Below, piece by piece: positions 22,436 to 32,200 of a stretch of DNA of 64,000 nt. Source of the DNA: Xiphophorus maculatus (taxonomy: Eukaryota > Chordata > Actinopteri > Cyprinodontiformes > Poeciliidae); the NCBI RefSeq assembly GCF_002775205.1, contig NC_036453.1, positions 3,871,103 to 3,935,102 of the forward strand. Reading direction: 5' to 3'. A program made the position numbers and the translations under genes. The notes below the pieces were generated by a model that saw only the letters and a list, made by a program, of their open reading frames with translations, was not told the origin of the DNA and ran no database searches. The stretch's first letter is position 1. Every line of letters starts with the position of its first letter.

Positions 22436-22672
22436 TGTGTCCTTTTCTTCAGCTGTACCTGTCAGGAAAACACACCAGCAGTCAGGATATTAACGGCATA
22501 AGATGCTCACAGAAGCTCTGTTCTCCAGCTTCTGTTTTTCTTCCTTTTCGTCTGTGTTTAACTTTCTGTTTCAAATGACAATCAGCTACAGCTGCTTTTC
22601 TGTTTGATAAATCACATCGATGCCCAAGGACATTTAAAATGTTTTGCATTGTTTGTATCTACGTTGACCTAC

Positions 22673-22705
22673 CCAAACTGATGAGCTGTGTGGTGCAGGG
22701 TTCCA
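22673..22705 (-). other. cryba1: Inferred non-coding exon 1 of cryba1
   Basis: It starts about 25-30 bp downstream of the TATA box and ends at TTTGG before GTAGGT (donor at 22672-22671). It has no ATG. The second exon would begin at 22458 after CCTGACAG. Boundaries are inferred. Confidence 0.5.
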
Positions 22706-22730
22706 GTCTGCAGCAGCAGGGCGTATTGGG

Positions 22731-22791
22731 GTATATATACACCCACGGGTTGCAGGGGTCGGGGCTCGGCACGCCTGCGTCCCTGTCAGCA
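22731..22791 (-). promoter_or_regulatory. cryba1 promoter: TATA box and maf-type half site
   Basis: GTATATATAC at 22731-22740 is a strong TATA box for minus-strand transcription. About 45 bp further upstream, TGCTGAC (22785-22791, minus strand) is the core half of a maf recognition element. Known crystallin promoters combine a TATA box with a MARE bound by L-Maf/c-Maf. Spacing and orientation fit; binding itself is inferred. Confidence 0.65.
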
Positions 22792-23187
22792 GTTTGCTTT
22801 GTTTTGTTGTGAGGGCCACAGAGGGGTTAACGCACAGACACACTTTGATTCATGCAAACACAAAGAGGGAACTTTGCTATACTGCGTTACATGGTAAATC
22901 TATACATTAGGTGAAAAAAAAAACAGAGGGCAGCTTTTCACAAAGGGATTTTTTATCAGATAGATCGGGGTGTTAAAACTGTTCTTAGAAAGTAAATTTG
23001 TAAATTCTGATTCGAGGATTCGTGCAATGTTTTTGGAAAAGATTGACGACCCTCATATCATATTGGAAATAAAATTAGGACGAGATATAAATAATTTTTT
23101 TGCCAATTTGTGGTGATTTTAATCCACTGGCAGCTTGTCGAAATACTACGTGTCAATTAGTCAGTAAAATTTATTGAATTTTTTTTA

Positions 23188-23488
23188 GATCACTGAACCC
23201 CATTGAAAACCTCGTGGTTTTTCCACCAAATATCTGAACTCTGAACTCTTCCTGAGTTAAAACATTTGTATTGTTGTTTCTAAATTAATATGAGGTATGA
23301 AAGCACTGCCTTTTTTCGTTATTTTTTGCAAATAAATAGTAAATTTTTGCTTGTAATTTCAGAGACATGTTGTCAGTAGTTCATATAATAAAAGAACAAT
23401 GTTCATTTTACCCAAACATTTACCTATAAAAAGTAAAATCAGAGAAACTTATAATTTTACATGGTCTCTTACTTTTTTCCAGAGCCGT
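23188..23488 (+). mobile_element. Tc1-like transposon 3' end, copy 2
   Basis: CTGAACCCCATTGAAAACCT encodes LNPIENL, the conserved C-terminal block of Tc1 transposases. A 3' region parallel to copy 1 follows and ends with TCTCTTACTTTTTTCCAGAG, the end typical of this fish element. It is about 450 bp upstream of the cryba1 TATA box. The transposase body is missing. Confidence 0.7.
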
Positions 23489-24505
23489 ATATTAACTCTT
23501 GCAAAAGTTGTAAATTTTTTGTATTACACCCACAAACTTTAATGTATCTTATTTGGGTTTCACATGGTATATACCAACACAAAGAAGATTATGAATGTGA
23601 AGTAGAAGAAGCATAGTTTTCATTTAAATTTAAAGAGTAAATAAAATCTGTTGCAACCATCTAAAGTCAGGTAATGAATAAACAAAACCCTCCTTTGAAT
23701 AATTTCATCTTAGTTTGTGTCCAGCTGAAGAACTCAGAGGTTTTTTAGAGATCATTAATGAACAAACAGCATCATGAAAAATAAGGAACATCACAGAAAG
23801 GTCAGCAGGAAGTTTCAAGGTCATAAAAGAGCATCTGAAGTTTTAAATGTCTTGTTCAATCTGCACAAGATTGTCATGAATCTCTGTTGGGAGAACAACT
23901 ATTAACATTTTTAGTTTAACTTTAAAATGTGTCACATATGGGAAAGCATAAGCAGAAGAAAAATTGCAGTTTGCTATAAACTTTGTAGAGAACATGGAAA
24001 AGAAGGTGATCTGCTCAGAAGATAAACTTTTCAAACAAATTTCAATAAAATGTGGTGGAAAACTAACAGAACATCCCCACAGTGAAACACGCAGAAATGC
24101 TTGTCTTCAGCAGGCAGGGCGATGGATGGAGATAAATGTCAGGCAGTTCAGAAGAAAAAAACAAAACAATTTGAAGCTGTAGAAAACTAGACTGTGACGA
24201 AGACAACAATGCTAAACGTACAAAAATGATGTGAAATATGATCCATCTGATCGGTTTGAGCTTAGACAATTTAGCAAATTGATAAAAAAAGAAATTTTAA
24301 TTTAAGTTCCTTGATGTACAAAACTGATGAAGAGTGAAAAGGTGCCTCTAGAAATTATACACTTAGCAGAGATTAATGCAAATGAATGCCATGCTTCTGA
24401 AAGATTTCCAATAAAATCCTAATAAAATGTATAAAATGTTGTTTTGTGACAAAAATGTTGGAAAATTGAAACAGTATGACTGCTTTTGCAACCCAACGCC
24501 TTCGA
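23489..24505 (+). pseudogene. Decayed Tc1-like element, nearly full length
   Basis: The left end (ACTCTTGCAAAAGTTGTAAA) is mirrored at the right end (GACTGCTTTTGCAACCC, about 24479-24495). In between, ACACCCACAAACTTTAATGT and CAACACAAAGAAGATTATGA are the familiar 5' blocks. AACATCCCCACAGTGAAAC, then CTTCAGCAGGCAGGGCGATG are the remains of the HGGGSIMLWG region. Many stops and indels; no product expected. Confidence 0.6.
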
Positions 24506-25599
24506 TAAACCATTAAACTGATTTTTTAAATCAAACATATAAACAATTTAGCCAGATTGTCCATCTATAGTTATTTAAAATTTGATTCCTCTTGTCTCTT
24601 TTGTTTAGCTAAAAGTAGCCACATGTGTTTTTGAATAATCAGCTGAGAGACGTCGTCAGTGACTTTGAAATGTCAAAAACTGTGATTATATTGGCAAAAA
24701 ATTATGAAATTAAGAGGTTTTGTCAAACTAGCTTGATTGAAACTGAGGTGAACGTGATTTTTAAATCCTGATTTATGAATGAAAATGTTTGCTTCTCTTT
24801 TTGGAAAATTTGTGCCACTGAGTAATTGCCTGGGAAGAGCAGGGCAGTGGGACTCAAAAGGCTTCACTGGCATCCACGACGTTACATTGATTTACTTTGT
24901 TTTCTGTTTCATCAAATAAATCAGGGAAAAACCCACAAACTTCTACTTTTTATTGCATTTATTTTTGAAATAGCCTCAAAAGTTGAATTTGTTTTCTGTG
25001 GTTCAGTGTAAGCAGAACGAGTGTTTGGTAGGTGAGCTGACCCTCGTCTCTCTTCTTGCTGCCCTGAACAATAAACATTTAGGAATGGCTTCCTGAGGTC
25101 AGCACATTGTCCAGACTCCCCGTCTCTGCCTGTGTGTGTGAACATGTCTGTTTACGTGCCGGTCCATGTCATGATCTGAACAGATCCGAGCACAATTAGT
25201 GAGAGCAGCGCTTATGCTTTTACAATTTATGTCAAAATGTGACTTTTTTTTTTCAATCAAAGTGAATTTATGCGGGTCGAAGCGAGAGGCAGGACAGGGG
25301 TTGATGTATGTATGTGTGTGTGTTTCTGCTGATGATAGCAGCAGCTCAGACGTGACAAAGGGACGAGCAGACTCAGCAGGCCCGTGTGAAGAGCCCACAG
25401 TGACCATATAGCGAACAGCCAGAGTGAAAATACAGAAATCCCATCTACAACACAAAACTTTGGTGTCTTCTTCAAACAGTGAGCCACCACAATAAAATAC
25501 CTCGTGAAAAACACGCTACATAAAATAAAAAACAAGAAAACAAAGCAAGAGTTTCGTTAAACTTTGTTTTGTGAGTTTTAGACCTGAACATCTATGTTT

Positions 25600-25760
25600 C
25601 ACACAAAGACAGTTACAAAGCCGGCCTTCTATCACCTGAAGAAAGTTTCCAGGATTACAGGACTAAAGTCCCAGCAAGATCAAGAGAAACTCAACCATTC
25701 GCTGACCTTTAGTCGTATTGATTACTGCAACCGAGTTTTCACAAGTTTGTCTAAAATATC
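25600..25760 (+). mobile_element. L2-like LINE fragment
   Basis: A frame reads KPAFYHLKKVSRITGLKS and SRIDYCNRVFTSL, collinear with 4800-4960 of the larger L2 copy. Truncated on both sides. Confidence 0.75.
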
Positions 25761-26949
25761 TGTGTGTTACTAATGTGTCTGTACTACTTATTTAATTTCA
25801 TTGCTGACCAAATTACACTTTTTAAATTTTGCTGCTTATGCTACAATGACAATACAGGCAACTGAATTGGATTGAAAATGTCTCTCGATTGAGCAATTTC
25901 TCTCAGGTTTCACTGATTTCACTGATTCCTGTTGCCATTTGTCAAAGAGTGTTTCTTATGTTTGCTTTAGGCAGGTTTGTACTTTGCTCTTGCACAACGT
26001 TGTGGATAAATTATAATCGTAAAGAGTATTTGCAGTGCAAATTAAAAATGCCCTGATCATTTGACTTTGTTGCATTAGAAAACACTGCAGAGATTAGACT
26101 GTCAAAATGAAAACCTGACAAAACTATTTGGCTTCATTATTCATATATCTGGACACTGCCGGCTGTTTCACGGACATGAATATTTGCTTTTGAAGAAGTG
26201 ACACGCTGTTAGAGGTTTTCTGCTGGGTTTTGTTTTGAGAAATGCACCAGCTGTTGTACAAAAATTTATGCTGATGTGAGAAATGCACCAAAGCAACTCA
26301 GAAACACTGTAATAACTTGCAAAGACTTGCCCTCTGTCACAAAGAGTATTTTTTTCTTTACACAACATGCAGTGTGATGATATCACACCCTGGTGCTTTT
26401 ACCGTAAAAGTAAACTATCTCTTATTTTTTTATACCAACAACTTTAATAAAAATGTGAATCCACTCTGTTTGGCAGTGTCTAGTGGCTGTAGTTTGCTTA
26501 TATTTTCACTGAATAGTATCTAAAGGTGCTCTAAAAAAACGCTGCCAGGATGGTGAAGAGCTATTCTGACGCAGGTTGTCTCTCTCGGGGCATCAGAGGT
26601 CATTCAGCTTCTTAAGTGAAATGGGGATGAATCATTTCCTGCGGCCTTTAAAGAGAACAGACCTGGTGGTAGTTTATGAACTGAAGCATTGGATTCTTCA
26701 GCATCCAGGAGGTGGGCACGTGTATTTATAGCAGAGGTTCAAATTAGGAAATTTAATGCTCACAATAAATGTCTTGTTGAGATATTTCTCAGAGTAAAAC
26801 TCGGAGTGAGTGTGATTTCAGCCACAAGTCAAACACAGCTGAAGAAATTTATCCAGTGGTGTCTGTCCAACACAAGATCATATAAAGTGCTGTGCAAAAT
26901 GGTTTTCTTCTTTACAGATGTCTAATCTAAGTAAATACCAGTGTTTAAA

Positions 26950-27425
26950 TCATTATTTCACTCATTCAAGGTTATAATGTTATGTCCTCACCAAAAACAA
27001 ACTGGAGTGTTGCCTTGATTCCTTCACACATAGTTGAGAAATCCTTTAATCTCCATGGCAACCAGTCAACTATGCAAAAGACCTGGGTGGGCCTAGCTCC
27101 GCCTCCAAGACGCAGCTCCTCCTCGGAACTGCAGTTTCCAAGCTTCTGACTCCCCATTTAGCTCCTTCAAACTAGCCAGCAGCAATTAGCAAACACCTGG
27201 TGGAACTGCGTATCTGCTGAGTTCGTTATAGCAGCTACTTCTCAGTAAAATGCTGGTAAAAAAAAAACTTTGTTAAAGGGTTAACAGAGGAGAGATGTTG
27301 TGATGACTTCCTGAAGGTGGAGTTTCAGAAAGAGCAGGAGCTTTTAAAGAGAGAGGCCCAATTTCAAGGTGTTAAATTACAAAATTTACAACAACAAAAA
27401 AAAACACATAGTATTGCTTCTTTAA
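26950..27425. repeat. Dispersed fish repeat, class unknown
   Basis: Blocks such as TCTCCATGGCAACCAGTCAA, CTAGCTCCGCCTCCAAGACG and GGGTTAACAGAGGAGAGATG are familiar from fish interspersed repeats, by memory only. There is one copy in this window, so the boundaries are approximate. Confidence 0.4.
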
Positions 27426-28304
27426 GTGAAAAGTGCAATGCAAAACAATACAGGCTAATTTAAAAAAAGTGTTTCCTAGTCTGGTTATGCCACCCTGGGT
27501 CCATGCAGAGTTTTTCTAATGGAGACATTTTTAATAGTTTTTATCATAAATGTCCAGTTTTAGATTATAGCACAGCATCTTTCTTAAATTCAGTTCCACA
27601 CTTATTGTTTGTTATTTGACAAAAATAAGACGGGCCTTTGTGTTCTTCTTGTTCAGAATGTATTTATTCTATTTTTTTTACTCTTGGTTGTTTGCATAAA
27701 TATTTTAACGCCATCCAGTGTGAACAGTCTGTGGCTCTGAAGTGAGTCTTTCTAGGAAGACAGACTCCATCAGCCAGAAATAGCACGTCGCAGTAATTAG
27801 CTTATCGCACATGTAAGCAGCATAAAGAGAAGCAACTGAAACCTGCAACTCTGAACCACAGTGAAATAATCAGAGCTGCTATCACAATGTTGCAACACTT
27901 GTTTTGTCAACTGCCCTTCCTTTTTCCGCCAGCGCAAAAATGTGAGTTTTTGACAAACTGATGTAAAAGGTACATGAAATGTGACATGGCAATTCAGATT
28001 TAGGTTACAAGTTTTTGTTTTCTTACATTTGAAAAACAGTTTATTTGATTTGTGGTGTCCAGACTGTCACAAAACAATCTGATATTGGACACATAAAGGC
28101 AAATAAATGTGATTTTAAAATTCTCTTTATTCAGCCAAAAGGTTTGTTTCTGAAACATGCCTGTTTTAACCAAACATAAAGTCAAATATCTGCAGTTTCT
28201 GTTAAAGTTTCATAATTTTATTGAAAGGAACTGATTTATAAATATTTTCTCTTGTCTGAATTTGTTATTTTTTTGTTCCTTATATGAATTATTGTCATTT
28301 TCGT

Positions 28305-28440
28305 TCTTAAAATACCAAAATTTACTCAAGTAATTTCTTGGATGGCTACTTTTTTACTTTAACTTAAGTAAAATATGTTAAAGTAGTGCTGCTCTTACTT
28401 AAGTACATTTTTGTGGACTTTGTCCACCTCTAATGTTTAT
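28305..28440 (-). repeat. ACTCAAGTAA dispersed repeat, copy 3 (reversed)
   Basis: Reverse complement of the left end of the family: GAGGTGGACAAAGTCCACA, GTACTTAAGTAAGAGCAGCA, GTAAAAAAGTAGCCATCCA. It supplies the left part that the 29895 copy has in shorter form. Confidence 0.65.
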
Positions 28441-28779
28441 TTTGTATGTTTTTATTCTTTTACATTCATTTTGTAGAGGAAATGATTATACAACATGGAG
28501 TCCCTTTTTGATGCTGGGTCCAAAGGGTTGTCCTCCCTCTTTTTTTCAGTTCCAGTGCCTCACCAGTTCGCTAAAATGAGCAAATATTCTGTTTTAATCC
28601 CTCCAGTTTCCAGAGATTATAACATATGGTGACCCAAACACCAGATTTACTTTTTACATCAAGTAAAAAAAAATGGCGCATTGTGTTTTATCGTGTGGAT
28701 TACAGGAGACTACTTTATTTCTCCAGAGCAATCCACGCAATGCAAATGTTTTGAGGAGCTCAGACACAAAGAGTTATTC

Positions 28780-29240
28780 ATCATGTTTATTGCTGTGCGC
28801 ACTGATGGCTTGCAGCGCAGACGGTGCGCAGATCCACCAGCCGCTTTCTGCGCGGCTGAACATCCCACCCCTCCTCCTCCTCTTTCTTCTTAACGGCCGC
28901 AACCATCTGCCGCCTCTTTTTCTAATTTCTAACCCAGCAGATTATTTCCCTCAGACGTCTACTTGCACTTGACACGACCCAAACATCGCTCCCCTCACGG
29001 AGAGCAGCTGCGCGAAGGAGCGGGAACAGAGGCAGCCCGCACCGCGCAGGAGGAGGACCGGGGTGCCGCGGACCTGCAACCCGACAGCGGAGGTTCATAA
29101 AGACGGAGCGGATTTGAATTAAGGACCGGATAACAAGCAGCAACTCTGCAACCTTCGCTTAGGGAGGGAGGGAGAGAGGAAGGCAACTGTTTAGCAGATC
29201 TTGGAAACCCTGCGTGAGGTGAGGGGAGGGAGGGAGGAGA
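28780..29240 (+). promoter_or_regulatory. CpG-rich putative promoter and 5' UTR of unc119
   Basis: The sequence turns GC- and CpG-rich at about 28790 (GCAGCGCAGACGGTGCGCAG, GCGCGGCTGAAC, GGTGCCGCGGACC) and stays so through exon 1 to about 29520. This island is the only strong one in the 6 kb between cryba1 and unc119. No TATA box at a convincing position was seen, which fits a CpG-island promoter. Confidence 0.6.
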
Positions 29241-32200
29241 ATGAGCTATTCTTGTACCAGCAGAGGCAATAGCCAGGACCCATCAAACGCTAATCCAGCC
29301 AGAACCACCGGAGGCACCGACGGCGGCACGGACAGCACCGGCAACGGCAGCCCGAAGCAAACGGCGGTGATGAAAGTGAAGAAAGGCTGCAACTCGGCCG
29401 AGGTGGAGGTCCCGGTGACCACGGAGGAGGAGCTGCTGGGGAGGACGGTGATCACTCCGGAGGATGTTCTGGGCTTGCAGAAGATCACAGAGCGTAAGTT
29501 CACGGCTGCTGGTGCGCGGGGAAGGGAGGACAAAGGTGCTGGAAATGTGTCAGATCCCGTATGAGTCATGCATCACGTCATTGTTGTGTCCTCTTATTCA
29601 TGTAATGTATAGGCCCTGTTGAATCACAAGAGAAAATACCTCAGACTGAACCTGCTCTGCTCTGTTGACTCACATCAAACCCACTTTGTGAATGTTACAC
29701 CAAAAAATGACCTGCTGAGGTAGAAGTCAAAGTTACCTCCCACTGGAGATGGTTACAGGAGTAATAATCACACAGGTAACCATTATTTAGGCATGGAGTG
29801 TTTTAAAAAAGAATCCGTTAATTAACCTGCTTAGTTTTTATCAGGTTACATTAACAGAACTCAGTGTACATTATCTGCATTTTATGCAATTTTTTTTACT
29901 TGAGTACAAACATTTTACTCTAGCAAGAGCAGAACTACTTCAGCATATTTTTACTGAAGTAAAAGTAAAAATTCTACTCAAGTACTGAGCAAATGATCAA
30001 ATTTATCATTTAATATTTAAAAATTATATTACCAGACAGACCAAAATATAAAGTTAAATTAATATTTTGGTATTTTAAGGACAAAAATTACGATAATTCA
30101 TATAAATAACAAAACCAGACGAAAGAACATTTTCCAAATTAGTTTCTTTCAATAAAGAAACTTATGAAACTTTAGCAAAAACTGCAGGTTGTGTGTTTGT
30201 ATTTTTAGTTTAAATGTTTGTTTTAGTGGGTAGAAAATCCAGAAATTTTACTCAAGTAACAGTAGAGATACTTCATAATAAAATTATTCAAATAAAAGTA
30301 AAAAAAAAAAAAAAAACTCCTAAACGTAATTTTTTTCCAAAAAAAGTAAACGTATACTTGTTACTACCCAACTTTGATTTTATGAGAGACCAACTTAAAG
30401 TTTTGCAAATCTACAAAGAGAAACTTGATAAATCTTTATTTGTAATTTAGGACTCCACAATAGAAAGACATTTAATCACAAAGCTGTTATCTGATATTCC
30501 AATGACAATATTGACGATCAATTACCAACATTTTCTGCAAACTTTTTAATTTCAATCACTAAAAATGTGAGGATAAAATAAAGCGTTAAGAGTCGTTATT
30601 GGATATATAGTGCAGATCAAATCTTTTTCTGCCTCTCAGGTTTTCTTTCTTTGATTTAATCTTATTGACCTTCATCCATATATACTCTGAGCTTCCCTGT
30701 AAAGAAATGTTTTCCCACAGCATGATACTGCCACTCCCATGTCTTACAGCAAGGATCAGGGAAACTGGCTTGACTTCCTGTCTCGGATCAATTTATTTTT
30801 ATTTTCAATAAAATTTGTTTGGATGTATTGAGCTTCACATGGCTTCTCCCATAAGTCACAATTACAACAAAGAACTAATCAGACTTGATTAGAGCAATAA
30901 GCTGTGGTTAGCAATAATGTGCTGCACATTGTAGAAATTAATATTGTTGTTAGTTTTCTTTCACAAAGAGCATTTTCAAACAACAGGAGCTCCTTTGTCT
31001 TTCTTGTTTGTCTTAATCAATAATCTATTAGATGTTCAAAGCTTGTTGTTTTATAATCTTCTGTGTTGGTCCTATTCTGTATCATGCTGTTGTGTTCACT
31101 AATGTTTTCTGACTAATCTCTGAGGCCTTCATTCAACAGTTGAATTTATGCTGAAATTAAATTACACATACAGTTAAATGCACGCTACACTTTTCAGATT
31201 AGTTTTGGTTAATTTTTTGGCTAAAAAAACTAAAACCATGTTGAATTTTCTTTGACTTCACAAAAATGTGCAGCTTTTCCTATACAGAATCTCAGGAAAA
31301 TCTACTGAATGTGATTGTAACTTTATATAATGAGCTTGAATTCTACAAGAGGAATAAAAAGAGGCCTGATCAAATCCATCCAGTCATTAATTTTGCAGCA
31401 ATTTTTCATCCACAGTAAGCATGTGGTGACAGTGGAGATAAAAAAACCCTAAATATTCAAATTCAGAATTCAAGTGCGTTGGACCTCCTGACCTGCAGGG
31501 GGCCCTACGTGGCTGTAATGTTGAATTTTTTTTTTTTATCTGACTTGCTTTGTTAAATTACAATATCTGATATTTCTCTTTTTCTACTTGACAGCTAAAT
31601 AATACTTTATTGTATTGTTTTTCAAAAACATAAACAATATAGAAATTAAAAGTTGGAAAGAATGAATGAATTTACCATCAGCTTCTCCCTTTACATCAGA
31701 CAACCTACTTACATTTTAAATAGTCTTATTCATCCTGGTTTCTCTTTTCACTCATCTGATTTTATAAGTTTAGTTTTTTAATAATGTCACAGTTGAATCT
31801 GAAGGAAGCTGGCAGAAAGCTCTTATGTAGACGAGAACACCTACATGTAAGTTAGCTAACAGGTGGCAGAAGGACATTTGACTATTTAAAGGCTGCTTAC
31901 ACAACCTGGCTACAGAGTGTTATAACATACAAACACACTGTTGGACTTGCTTGCACCTTTTTAAAAAGGCAGTTGGAAGTTTAAACTCCATAACACTGCT
32001 GACGTTTTAATTGAAATTTAACATTTTCATCAAATAATTGTACATGTAAGAGATGACACAAGGAGTTCTTGTCTTTTCATCTTTTCTTCTCATTTCTTCA
32101 CATATTTACAGACTAAGCAGGAGGATAAGTTTCTGATTAATCCTCTTTGTTCCACTCTAGCAATCAATCAATCAATCAACCAATCAATCAATCAAGGTTG

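Larger units (their letters stand above)
22792..28779. other. Intergenic between cryba1 and unc119
   Basis: The two genes are divergent (cryba1 on -, unc119 on +). The 6 kb between holds Tc1-like remnants, an L2 fragment, a dispersed repeat at 26950-27425 and an ACTCAAGTAA copy. No further exon was supported. The short open frames around 25.1-25.5 kb sit on GT/CA-rich sequence and look accidental. Confidence 0.55.

Noticed and set aside
22092-22493. 133-codon plus-strand frame
   Set aside because: Antisense shadow of cryba1 exons 2-3, whose minus-strand frames match crystallin throughout.
29246-29569. 107-codon minus-strand frame
   Set aside because: Antisense shadow of GC-rich unc119 exon 1.
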